Assembly (NCBI GenBank): GCA_964533945.1
Contig: CAZHPA010000052.1
Span: forward strand, 1-12,031
DNA: 12,031 nt
Direction: 5' to 3'
DNA from: CAZHPA01 sp964533945
GTDB lineage: Bacteria; Bacillota; Clostridia; Lachnospirales; WRBF01
Positions 4,063 through 12,031 of this stretch are shown one piece after another; position 1 is the first letter of the stretch, and each line of letters starts with the position of its first letter. The translations under genes and the position numbers were made by a program. The notes under the pieces were generated by a model. It was given only the letters and a program-made list of their open reading frames with translations. It was not told the DNA's origin and ran no database searches.

Positions 4063-6303
4063 ATGCATGAAACGCTTAAAATAAGCGGCATGACTTGTGC
4101 CGCTTGTGCTTCAAGGATAGAAAAAGTTGTTGGTAAAATCGACGGCGTTAAGTTTGTTTCGGTAAACCTTGCAACAGAAAAGTTAACTTGCGAACTTGAC
4201 AATAGCAAAACAAATATGGTGGCAGTTAAGGCAGCTATTGAAAAAGCAGGATATAAATGGGCAGAAATTGCAGCAAAAAATTGTGTTGATGAAGATAAGT
4301 TGCACAAAGAGAAAGAAATTAAAATTCTTTGGACAAAGTTTATAGTTTCTGTAATTTTCACCATTCCGCTTTTATATATTGCAATGGGGCATATGATACC
4401 TGGCGTTAAGCTTCCTATTCCATCTATTATCGACCCGATGAAGTACCCGTTGAATTTTGCTATTGCCCAAATACTGCTTACTATTCCAATTTTAATTGCC
4501 GGGCATCGCTTTTACTATGTGGGCTTTCGTGCAATAGCTTTGCGTTCACCCAATATGGATAGCCTTATAGCTATTGGAACATCGGCGGCAGGATTATATA
4601 GTCTATATGCAACATACAAAATTGCACAAGGGCATTCTATGTTTGCTGAAAGCTTGTATTTTGAAACGGCAGGGGTTATTATTACGCTAATATTACTTGG
4701 CAAATCATTAGAAGCTGTTTCAAAGGGCAAAACAAGCGAAGCTATTAAAAAGTTAATGGGTCTTGCTCCAAAAACGGCTATTGTAATTAAAAATGATATT
4801 GAAATTGAAACACTAATTGATGAAGTGGTTGCAGGCGACATAATACTTGTTAAACCGGGTTCAAAAATTCCTGTAGATGGAGTTGTAGTTGAAGGTGCAA
4901 CAGCAATTGATGAAGCAATGTTAACAGGTGAAAGTATGCCTGTTGGCAAAAAGGTAGGCGATAAAGTATATGCTGCAAGTATTAATAAAAACGGCTTAAT
5001 TAAATTTAAAGCTACAAAAGTTGGTGCTGACACCGCCCTTGCACAAATTATTAAGCTTGTGGAAGATGCACAAAGTTCTAAAGCCCCTATTGCACAAATG
5101 GCAGATATTGTTTCCGGATATTTTGTTCCTATAGTATTTAGTATTGCCGTAATTGCTTTTATTGCTTGGATGTTAAGCGGGCAATCGCTTGTGTTTTCCT
5201 TAACAATATTTATTGCAATTCTTGTTATTGCTTGCCCTTGTGCGCTTGGGCTTGCAACGCCAACAGCTATTATGGTTGGAACAGGCAAAGGTGCAGAAAA
5301 CGGCATACTAATTAAAGGCGGAGAAGCTCTTGAAACAACGCATAAAATTCAAACAATTGTTTTCGATAAAACAGGAACAATTACAGAAGGCAAGCCGGAA
5401 GTTACAGACATTGTTACCGTAAACGGTTTCGACAGAAATAAATTGTTGCAGCTTGCAGCAAGTGCCGAAAAAGGCAGCGAACACCCACTTGGTGAAGCTA
5501 TAGTTAGGTGTGCAGAAAAAGAAAATTTATCTATACTTGCTGTATCAGAATTTGAAGCGTTAACAGGCAGAGGCATTAAAGTTAATATTTATGGAGCAGA
5601 AATTCTTGCCGGCAATATTAAATTAATGAACGAACAAAGTATTTCTGTAGAAAATATGGAAGCTCAAGTTAGCCTTCTTGCAAGCGAAGGCAAAACGCCT
5701 ATGTATATTGCCATTGATAAGGAAATTGCAGGAATTATTGCCGTTGCCGATGTTGTTAAACAAAGCAGCGCAAAAGCAATAAGCAAACTAGTTGATATGG
5801 GTATTGAAGTTGCTATGATTACAGGCGATAATAAGCGTACAGCAGAAGCTATTGCAAAACAAGTTGGCATAACAAGGGTTCTTTCAGAGGTTTTGCCAGA
5901 AGATAAATCTAATGAAGTTAAAAAGCTGCAAGCCGAAGGCAAAAAAGTGGGAATGGTTGGTGATGGTATTAACGATGCCCCAGCACTTGCACAAGCCGAT
6001 ATTGGAATTGCTATTGGAAGCGGAACAGACGTTGCAATAGAATCTGCCGACATTGTACTTATGCACAGCGATTTAATGGATGTTCCAACGGCAATTTTGC
6101 TTTCACGTGCTACAATACGAAATATTAAGCAAAATCTTTTTTGGGCGTTTGCCTATAATGTTGCCGGAATACCCGTTGCAGCAGGAATACTTTACCTATT
6201 TGGCGGACCGCTTTTAAATCCTGTTTTTGCGGCGGCAGCTATGAGCTTGTCTAGCGTGTCGGTGCTTTCAAATGCATTAAGGTTAAAACGGTTTAAAGCT
6301 TAA
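4063..6303 (+). CDS. copA: Cu(I)-exporting P1B-type ATPase
   Basis: Inner-membrane pump that uses ATP to export Cu(+) and so protects the cell from copper. The 746 residues run in family order: one N-terminal heavy-metal-binding domain with GMTCAAC (C12, C15); eight expected membrane segments; actuator-domain TGES (288-291); the intramembrane metal site CPC (391-393); the phosphorylation site DKTGT (D435); nucleotide-binding SEHPLG (H474-P475); and the hinge GDGIND (633-638). Y698-N699 in the seventh membrane segment and MSLSS (727-731) in the eighth are the marks of the Cu(+) subgroup rather than zinc or cadmium pumps. The ATG at 4063 is chosen because AAGGGAGG (4045-4052) lies 10 nt upstream; an upstream in-frame GTG at 4015 overlaps the likely start of transcription. 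Nothing is truncated. It stands alone, divergent from the cysteine-rich gene, with no copper chaperone or copper regulator in the window. Confidence 0.96.
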   Translation: MHETLKISGMTCAACASRIEKVVGKIDGVKFVSVNLATEKLTCELDNSKTNMVAVKAAIEKAGYKWAEIAAKNCVDEDKLHKEKEIKILWTKFIVSVIFTIPLLYIAMGHMIPGVKLPIPSIIDPMKYPLNFAIAQILLTIPILIAGHRFYYVGFRAIALRSPNMDSLIAIGTSAAGLYSLYATYKIAQGHSMFAESLYFETAGVIITLILLGKSLEAVSKGKTSEAIKKLMGLAPKTAIVIKNDIEIETLIDEVVAGDIILVKPGSKIPVDGVVVEGATAIDEAMLTGESMPVGKKVGDKVYAASINKNGLIKFKATKVGADTALAQIIKLVEDAQSSKAPIAQMADIVSGYFVPIVFSIAVIAFIAWMLSGQSLVFSLTIFIAILVIACPCALGLATPTAIMVGTGKGAENGILIKGGEALETTHKIQTIVFDKTGTITEGKPEVTDIVTVNGFDRNKLLQLAASAEKGSEHPLGEAIVRCAEKENLSILAVSEFEALTGRGIKVNIYGAEILAGNIKLMNEQSISVENMEAQVSLLASEGKTPMYIAIDKEIAGIIAVADVVKQSSAKAISKLVDMGIEVAMITGDNKRTAEAIAKQVGITRVLSEVLPEDKSNEVKKLQAEGKKVGMVGDGINDAPALAQADIGIAIGSGTDVAIESADIVLMHSDLMDVPTAILLSRATIRNIKQNLFWAFAYNVAGIPVAAGILYLFGGPLLNPVFAAAAMSLSSVSVLSNALRLKRFKA

Positions 6304-6339
6304 AAGTAATTGCATTATCGCCCTAATGCGAAAATCTAT

Positions 6340-6374
6340 ATTAGACATATGCTTTTTATATGTCTAATTTTTTT
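6340..6374 (+). terminator. Intrinsic terminator of copA
   Basis: A perfect 11-bp stem (6340-6350 with 6358-6368, core TTAGACATAT/ATATGTCTAA) encloses a 7-nt loop and runs into seven T residues (6368-6374). A smaller hairpin, GCATTA (6312-6317) with TAATGC (6324-6329), precedes it directly after the stop codon. It insulates the chemoreceptor genes from copA. Confidence 0.9.
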
Positions 6375-6422
6375 ACAATTCTTTAAAAATAAGGCTTTTG
6401 CAAACTTAAAGTTTAAAAAGCA

Positions 6423-6451
6423 TTTACAAATTAAACGTTTTGGTATAAAAT
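6423..6451 (+). promoter_or_regulatory. Sigma-A-like promoter of the first chemoreceptor gene
   Basis: TTTACA (6423-6428) and TAAAAT (6446-6451) are separated by 17 nt and lie about 48 nt before the start codon. The sigma-D/sigma-28 type of motility promoter (a TAAA box with a GCCGATAT-like -10) was looked for and not seen, so expression may be housekeeping rather than part of the late flagellar regulon. Confidence 0.55.
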
Positions 6452-6498
6452 TATATACACTATCTTAATAAGAAATACGAAAATAGGGAGGGAAAATT

Positions 6499-9174
6499 TT
6501 GCCTAAAACGAAAACAAAAAAGAAAACTACAAAGAAAAAAAGAGCCTTGAAGCTTGCCGGCAAATTGACTTTAACCATGTCATTGAGCATTGTTTTAGTT
6601 ACAACAACAATTGTCGGCATTATGTCTTTTATAATTATATCTTCTACAGGAAAAATAACCGATGATTTGGCAGCGCAGATTGGAAACAGATACGCAAACG
6701 AAGTACGAGGAGACCTTGGTGATATATTTAATATTCTCCAAACAACACGCTCGGCTGTAATTGCAAAAATTAAAAACAATGAAGCAACAAGAGAAGAAAT
6801 TGCAAGCATAATTGAAGAAGTAGCTAAAAGTAGGAAAAATATTTATGGACTATGTATACTATATGAACTTAATAAACTCGACAACAAAGATTCCGAACAT
6901 ATGGGTAAACCATTCGGTTCTACAAAAACAGGAAGATTTAACGCATATTACGGGCGATATGGCGAAGGAGTTGTGTTAAACCCTACTGCCGGAGATTTAA
7001 TTGATGAAAACGAAAGCGTAGAACTTTACTATTCAGTACCTAAAGAAACAAAAAAACCATATATTACACCTGTTTATTATTTTAATGTAAACGGAATTAA
7101 TGTTCAAATGATAACAGTTTCTGTTCCTATACTTAGCGAGCAAGGCGAATTTTTGGGAATTGTTGGTGCCGATATAGCTGTTTCCGATTTGTACGAATCT
7201 TTTAGCAAGCTTTCATATTTTGAAACAGGGTTTTTAACAATAATGAACGAGGAATTAGAAATTATATATAGCCCTAATAAAGATTTTATAGGAAAAAATT
7301 ATATCCAAGTGGGAGTCGCTCATTTAGTTGAAAAATTAAAACAATCCATTGCAACCGATGAAACGATTTTTGAAAATATTACTACAGCAACAACAGGCGT
7401 TAAAAGTAGGGTAACAATATTGCCAATCCCAATTAATGAATATGATAAAAAATGGGTAATTACAGTTGTTGCTCCTTTAAAAGAAATTAGAAAATCAACA
7501 AGAGATATGCTAATTTTAACAATAGTAATAACAGATGTTCTTCTTACTTTATTGGTTATAATTGTTTTCTTTCAAATTAAAAAAATAATTCGCCCTATTA
7601 CAAGCCTTGTTACTACTGCAAACGAAATATCTAAAGGAAACATTGATGTTGAAATTAGTTCCAATGAACAAGATGAGATAGGAGAACTTTCAAGAGCATT
7701 TGGAAATGTTGTTAATACAATTAAAACACTTCTTAAAGACATATCTTATGTTACAAGCGAAATTTCAGAGCATGGCGATATAGATGCAAGAATTGATGAA
7801 AACAAATTTCAAGGAGGCTACAAAGAAGTCTCAAAAGGCATTAATATAGCATTGCAAGATTTAATAGGCGAACTGTTAAGTGTTGTTAATTGCATGAATG
7901 AATATGCAAAAGGAAATTTCCATGTTAATATTAAACAATATCCAGGCAAAAAAGCTGTTGTTAACGAATCTGTTAATGAATTGCGCTCTAATTTGCAAAA
8001 TATTGTTACAGATATTAATAATTTAGCGCTGGCTATTTCAAAAGGCGATTTAAACGTTAAAATTAATAATGAAAAATATTCAAACGATTGGGCAAAAATG
8101 GCAAATGGCTTAAACGAAGTTCTTTTAAAAGTTGTTACGCCTTTGTATGAAACAATTAATGTTTTAGGCTCAATAAGCAAAGGTGACTTATCTTTAAGAA
8201 TGACAGGCGAATATGAAGGAGAATTTAACAATATTAAAGTTTCGTTAAATAATACTCTTGATTCAATTTTTAGTTATATTAAAGAAATTTCATATGTTTT
8301 AAATGAAATGTCTAATGAAAACTTTGATTTGGAAGTTAAAAATGAATATTTAGGAGATTTTAATTTAATTAAAGATTCACTTAATAAAATCATTTTATCT
8401 TTTAACAAAATTCTTAAAGAAATAGGTACTTCTGCAGTTCAAATTTCATCTGGTGCTTCTTTAATATCAAATTCAAGTATGAGTTTAGCACAAGGGGCAA
8501 TGGAACAAATGCAATCTGTTGATGCTTTAGTTTCAACAACAAATCTTATAACAGGCGAATCTTACAAAAACTCTGTTAATGCAACAAAAGCAAATGATTT
8601 AGCAGTGAAAACTAAGGCTGAAGCACTTACTTGCAGCGATGAAATGCAAAATATGATGAGTTCGATGGAAGGCATAAACGAAGCATCTGCAAATATTTCA
8701 AAAATCATAAAAGTAATTAACGACATTTCATTCCAAACAAACTTATTAGCATTAAATGCCGCTGTTGAAGCAGCAAGAGCAGGGCAGTATGGCAAAGGCT
8801 TTGCCGTTGTTGCCGAAGAAGTTCGTTCTTTAGCATCAAGAAGTCAAACTGCAGCAAAAGAAACAGAACAATTAATTAACACAACAATTGAAAAAGTTTC
8901 TGTTGGTTCTGAAATATCAGTTAAAACTTCTAAAAGCCTTCAGGGCATTGTTTTACATATTGCAGAAATTTCCGAACTTCTTTCAGATGTTTCCGAATCT
9001 TCAAATATGCAAGAAAAAGAACTTAGCAAAACATCAGAAAATATAAGCCAAATTTCCCAAGTAACACAAAAAAGTACATCAACTTCACAAGAAGTTGCTT
9101 CTGCATCACAACAATTAAATACGCAATCCGAATTATTTAAAGAGATGGTTTCAAAATTTAAACTTAGAAACTAA
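6499..9174 (+). CDS. Methyl-accepting chemotaxis protein with dCache sensor and poly-HAMP array (receptor 1)
   Basis: Transmembrane chemoreceptor of 891 residues that would signal through CheW and CheA to the flagellar motor. Order: a very Lys-rich N-terminus (1-22), membrane segment 1 (about 26-48), an extracellular dCache_1-type sensor (about 50-335, with KTGRF at 143-147 and GADI at 223-226), membrane segment 2 (about 337-359), and a canonical HAMP (360-412; P366, DEIG at 392-395). About five divergent HAMP-like modules follow, starting near 422, 469, 513, 559 and 604. The coiled-coil signalling domain (about 645-880) has the CheA/CheW tip DISFQTNLLALNAAVEAARAG at 742-762. There is no CheR/CheB docking pentapeptide at the C-terminus (FKLRN). 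The TTG start is preceded 6 nt upstream by AGGGAGGG (6485-6492); no ATG lies at a suitable distance. Ligand unknown. The gene is followed by a paralogue. Confidence 0.95.
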   Translation: MPKTKTKKKTTKKKRALKLAGKLTLTMSLSIVLVTTTIVGIMSFIIISSTGKITDDLAAQIGNRYANEVRGDLGDIFNILQTTRSAVIAKIKNNEATREEIASIIEEVAKSRKNIYGLCILYELNKLDNKDSEHMGKPFGSTKTGRFNAYYGRYGEGVVLNPTAGDLIDENESVELYYSVPKETKKPYITPVYYFNVNGINVQMITVSVPILSEQGEFLGIVGADIAVSDLYESFSKLSYFETGFLTIMNEELEIIYSPNKDFIGKNYIQVGVAHLVEKLKQSIATDETIFENITTATTGVKSRVTILPIPINEYDKKWVITVVAPLKEIRKSTRDMLILTIVITDVLLTLLVIIVFFQIKKIIRPITSLVTTANEISKGNIDVEISSNEQDEIGELSRAFGNVVNTIKTLLKDISYVTSEISEHGDIDARIDENKFQGGYKEVSKGINIALQDLIGELLSVVNCMNEYAKGNFHVNIKQYPGKKAVVNESVNELRSNLQNIVTDINNLALAISKGDLNVKINNEKYSNDWAKMANGLNEVLLKVVTPLYETINVLGSISKGDLSLRMTGEYEGEFNNIKVSLNNTLDSIFSYIKEISYVLNEMSNENFDLEVKNEYLGDFNLIKDSLNKIILSFNKILKEIGTSAVQISSGASLISNSSMSLAQGAMEQMQSVDALVSTTNLITGESYKNSVNATKANDLAVKTKAEALTCSDEMQNMMSSMEGINEASANISKIIKVINDISFQTNLLALNAAVEAARAGQYGKGFAVVAEEVRSLASRSQTAAKETEQLINTTIEKVSVGSEISVKTSKSLQGIVLHIAEISELLSDVSESSNMQEKELSKTSENISQISQVTQKSTSTSQEVASASQQLNTQSELFKEMVSKFKLRN

Positions 9175-9190
9175 AAACAAGTTTTTTCAA

Positions 9191-9217
9191 ATGTGTTCGA
9201 CTTATGGCCGAACACAT
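9191..9217 (+). terminator. Hairpin after receptor 1, possible weak terminator
   Basis: ATGTGTTCG (9191-9199) pairs perfectly with CGAACACAT (9209-9217) around a 9-nt loop. Only a mixed A/T stretch follows, not a clean T-run, so termination may be partial and some transcription may continue into receptor 2. Confidence 0.5.
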
Positions 9218-9263
9218 AATTTACTTTATAAACTTTTTGACTAAAATTTTTATGTTGTAAGCA

Positions 9264-9291
9264 TTACCATTAAAAAGGTAACACATATATT
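9264..9291 (+). promoter_or_regulatory. Weak candidate promoter of receptor 2
   Basis: TTACCA (9264-9269) and TATATT (9286-9291) have a 16-nt spacer. A TTGACT at 9237-9242 lies upstream but lacks a good -10 at the right distance. TTACC (9264-9268) and GGTAA (9277-9281) form a short inverted repeat over the -35 region. The evidence is thin in such AT-rich DNA. Confidence 0.25.
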
Positions 9292-9341
9292 CAAAAAACA
9301 ACCTGTATCTAAGATTTGAAAGATTTAAGGGAGAGAAATTT

Positions 9342-12005
9342 ATGCTTAATAAACTAAAATTAGCCGAAAAGCTAACATTATCTATATTAATAACTGTCGC
9401 AATATCTATAATGGCAATAGTTATTATTATGTCTAATATAATATTAAAATTTATGGACGAAAGCGCCAATGAAATAGGACTTGAATCTGCGCGCCGCTAT
9501 ATAAACGAAACTGCCCTTAATTTTGATGGCGCAATTAATGTTGTTGAAACGGCACATGCAACAACACTTTCTCTTATGGAAAAAAGTGACTTAAACAGAG
9601 AACAGCTTGCCCAAACTTACATAAAAATACTTGAAAAAACAAAAAATATAAGCAATATATGGGCTATATTTGAGCCCAACGCTTTCGACGGAAAAGACAG
9701 CGAGTACATAGGAAGTGCCTTTGGAGCCCCTAAAACAGGAAGGTTTGTTGTTTGCTATATTGGCAGTGGCAATGAAATTATTTCGGATAGTGTTTTAGGT
9801 GAATATGCAGAAACCGATGAAGACAGTATGGAATATTACACCGTTCCTAAAAAAACAGGCAAAATGCATTTCACGTCTGTTTATTCATATCCTATAGAAG
9901 GCGTTGACGAATATTTAGTTTCGCTTGGAGTTCCTATATTTCATGAAGGAAAATTTATTGGGGTTATTGGTGCCGATTTAACTGTTAAAGATTTAAGCGA
10001 ATCTTTTAAAAAGACAGCTCATTTTAAATCAAGCTCTATGATAGTAGTTAATGAAAAATTTGATATTATATATGATTCAAACATTGATGACCCAAACAAA
10101 AACTTAGTTGGAGCAAATTTTACTCAAATAACCCAATCAAATAAAAAAATGCTTGAAGGTGTTTTAAATTCATTAGAAACAGATAACCCATTTATAGTTG
10201 AAACAAAAGCAGAGAATCTTAATGCTAAAGTTAGAACAGTTTCTGTTCCTTTTATTCTTAGAGGATACGATAAAAAATGGTTTACATTAGTTGCAACCCC
10301 TGTAGAAGATGTAAATAAAGCAACGTTTAGCGCAATAGGGCTTTCTGTGTGCATTTCACTTGTTTTACTTATAGCTTCAATGTTAAGTATATTTTTTCAA
10401 ATTAAAAAAAGAATTAAACCTATTTCAAAACTTGTTGAAATTGCAAATAAAGTTTCTGAAGGAAATATTGATATTGAAATTAGTTCTAATGAAAGTGACG
10501 AAATAGGAGAGCTAACAAGAGCTTTCGGAAATGTTGTTAATGCTGTACGAATGCTTGCTACCGACATAACATATGTAACTGATGAAATTGCAAAAAATGG
10601 AGACATAGACGCAAGAATTGATGAAAATAAGTTCAAAGGCGGCTATAAGCAAGTTTCTAAAGGAATTAACATTGCTTTAGAAGGTTTAATTGAAGAAATG
10701 CTTGGCGTTGTTAAATGCATGAGCGAATATGCAAAAGGCAACTTTAATGCAAATGTTAAACGCTATCCTGGAAAGAAAATTATTGTTAACGAATCTATTA
10801 ACGAATTGCGCTTTAATTTGCAAAGTATTGTTAAAGATATTAATGAATTGGCATTGGCAATTTCCCAAGGCGATTTAAGTGTTAAAATAAATGATAAAAA
10901 ATATTTAAACGATTGGGCAAATTTAGCAGTTGGTTTGAATAAAATTCTTACAACAATTTTAAATCCGCTTAACGAAAATGTTTATGTTTTAATTTGCATG
11001 AGCAAAGGTGATTTTTCATCTAGAATGAACGGGGAATACGACGGCGACTTTAGAAGAGTTAAAATGACATTAAATAATATGCTTGATTCGGTATCGAGTT
11101 ATATTGTAGAAATTTCTTCTGTTTTAAACGAAATGTCTAACAAAAATCTTAATGTTGAAGTTAAAAATGAATATTTAGGGGATTTTATAGCAATTAAAGA
11201 TTCGGTTAATAAAATTATTTCTTCGTTTAATGAAGTAATGCAAGAAATAGATGAATCGGCAAAACAAATTTCTTCCGGTGCTTCTATTATATCTAATTCA
11301 ATTTTAAATTTGGCACAAGGAGCAACAGAACAAATGCAATCTGTTAATGCTTTAGTTTCAACAACAAGCTTAATAACAGACGAATCGCATAAAAATTCTA
11401 AAAATGCATCAAAAGCAAACGATTTAATAATAGAAACAAAACAAGGCGTTTTAGTTTGCAGCGAAGAAATGCAAGAAATGATGCATTCAATGCAGGCTAT
11501 TAACGAAGCTTCAGCAGGAATTTCAAAAGTTATAAAAGTAATTAACGACATTTCATTCCAAACAAACTTATTAGCGTTAAATGCTGCTGTTGAAGCATCA
11601 AGGGCAGGGCAATACGGCAAGGGGTTTTCGGTTGTTGCCGAAGAAGTTCGTTCTTTAGCATTAAAAAGCCAAGTTGCTGCAAAGGAAACGGCTGAATTAA
11701 TTAACACAACAATTGAAAAAGTTTCAATGGGTTCTAAAATATCGGTTAAAACTTCAAAAAGCCTTGAAAGTATTGTTGAAAACATTGCAGAAGTTTCAGA
11801 ACTTTTGGCTGATGTTTCGGCTTCATCTAAAATGCAAGAACAAGAACTTAGCAAAACATCACTAAATATAAATCAAATTGCAGAAGTAACTCAAAAGAAT
11901 ACATCAACTTCACAAGAAGTCGCTTCAACATCGCAGGAACTAAATTCTCAAGCAGAATTGTTTAAAAATATGGTTTCAAAATTTAAGTTTAGAAGAAAAC
12001 TATAA
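9342..12005 (+). CDS. Methyl-accepting chemotaxis protein with dCache sensor and poly-HAMP array (receptor 2)
   Basis: An 887-residue paralogue of the receptor just upstream, with the same plan: membrane segment 1 (about 12-34), an extracellular dCache_1-type sensor (about 35-325; KTGRF at 131-135, GADL at 210-213), membrane segment 2 (about 330-352), a canonical HAMP (353-405; P360, DEIG at 386-389), five divergent HAMP-like modules starting near 415, 462, 506, 552 and 597, and a signalling domain (about 640-880) with its tip at 735-756. Here the tip reads VEASRAG where most receptors, including its neighbour, have VEAARAG. It lacks the neighbour's Lys-rich N-terminal extension, and its C-terminus (FKFRRKL) has no CheR docking motif. 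AAGGGAG at 9327-9333 sits 8 nt before the ATG. The cytoplasmic half is far closer to receptor 1 than the sensor half is, which suggests duplication followed by a change of ligand. Only 26 nt follow the stop codon in the window. Confidence 0.95.
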   Translation: MLNKLKLAEKLTLSILITVAISIMAIVIIMSNIILKFMDESANEIGLESARRYINETALNFDGAINVVETAHATTLSLMEKSDLNREQLAQTYIKILEKTKNISNIWAIFEPNAFDGKDSEYIGSAFGAPKTGRFVVCYIGSGNEIISDSVLGEYAETDEDSMEYYTVPKKTGKMHFTSVYSYPIEGVDEYLVSLGVPIFHEGKFIGVIGADLTVKDLSESFKKTAHFKSSSMIVVNEKFDIIYDSNIDDPNKNLVGANFTQITQSNKKMLEGVLNSLETDNPFIVETKAENLNAKVRTVSVPFILRGYDKKWFTLVATPVEDVNKATFSAIGLSVCISLVLLIASMLSIFFQIKKRIKPISKLVEIANKVSEGNIDIEISSNESDEIGELTRAFGNVVNAVRMLATDITYVTDEIAKNGDIDARIDENKFKGGYKQVSKGINIALEGLIEEMLGVVKCMSEYAKGNFNANVKRYPGKKIIVNESINELRFNLQSIVKDINELALAISQGDLSVKINDKKYLNDWANLAVGLNKILTTILNPLNENVYVLICMSKGDFSSRMNGEYDGDFRRVKMTLNNMLDSVSSYIVEISSVLNEMSNKNLNVEVKNEYLGDFIAIKDSVNKIISSFNEVMQEIDESAKQISSGASIISNSILNLAQGATEQMQSVNALVSTTSLITDESHKNSKNASKANDLIIETKQGVLVCSEEMQEMMHSMQAINEASAGISKVIKVINDISFQTNLLALNAAVEASRAGQYGKGFSVVAEEVRSLALKSQVAAKETAELINTTIEKVSMGSKISVKTSKSLESIVENIAEVSELLADVSASSKMQEQELSKTSLNINQIAEVTQKNTSTSQEVASTSQELNSQAELFKNMVSKFKFRRKL

Positions 12006-12031
12006 AGCTATTTTAATATTTTAAAATCTGA

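Noticed and set aside
4515..5306. 263-codon open frame on the minus strand inside copA
   Set aside because: It lies wholly antisense to well-conserved CopA sequence, is rich in Ile, Ser, Thr and Pro with no domain pattern, and has no ribosome binding site; it is a shadow of the real gene.
9218..9341. Possible cyclic-di-GMP riboswitch before receptor 2
   Set aside because: The conserved GEMM core and paired helices were looked for here and in 6375-6498, and nothing resembling them was found.
11099..11854. 251-codon open frame on the minus strand inside receptor 2
   Set aside because: It is antisense to the conserved signalling domain. A similar shadow in receptor 1 (8562-8795) comes from the same shared coding sequence, so its conservation reflects the plus-strand protein.
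12010..12027. ATTTTAA/TTAAAAT inverted repeat after receptor 2
   Set aside because: It is made only of A and T, has no visible T-run before the window ends, and such matches are expected by chance in this base composition.

Overview
The window is about 12 kb of low-GC DNA. It has strong purine-rich ribosome binding sites, one TTG start, sigma-A-like promoters and clostridial-style gene families (an RpiR-type sugar regulator, a C_GCAxxG_C_C redox protein and dCache chemoreceptors). This suggests a motile, probably anaerobic, host-associated member of the Clostridia. Species cannot be assigned from the sequence. No rRNA, tRNA, CRISPR array, insertion sequence or phage gene is visible.

Region 1 (1-3460) is a sialic-acid catabolic block. 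N-acetylneuraminate lyase (nanA, 41-937) splits sialic acid into pyruvate and N-acetylmannosamine. A ROK-family kinase (958-1839), probably nanK, follows after 20 nt and would phosphorylate the N-acetylmannosamine. A 259-nt gap then holds a clear sigma-A promoter embedded in repeated TAGTG/CACTA operator-like sequence and flanked by two imperfect copies of a C-rich/G-rich hairpin. Next come an RpiR-family HTH-SIS regulator (2099-2950), the likely sensor of the pathway sugar phosphate, and an unrecognised 131-residue protein (2985-3380). A strong hairpin at 3417-3457 separates this block from the convergent gene beyond it. The epimerase (NanE) and a sialic acid transporter are not in the window.

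Region 2 (3485-6374) is a metal or redox block. A small cysteine-rich C_GCAxxG_C_C-family protein (3856-3485, minus strand) is transcribed divergently from a Cu(I)-exporting P1B ATPase, copA (4063-6303). The shared 206-nt intergenic region carries face-to-face promoters and an inverted repeat. copA ends at a textbook intrinsic terminator.

Region 3 (6375-12005) is a tandem pair of paralogous membrane chemoreceptors of 891 and 887 residues. Each has an extracellular dCache sensor, one canonical HAMP domain, about five further HAMP-like modules, and a methyl-accepting signalling tip. The cytoplasmic halves are very similar (44 identical nucleotides at the tip), while the sensors have diverged. 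This fits gene duplication followed by ligand specialisation.

The window is mostly conventional. The least explained parts are the operator and hairpin cluster before the RpiR gene, the 131-residue orphan, the degenerate redox protein beside copA, and the long HAMP arrays of the two receptors.
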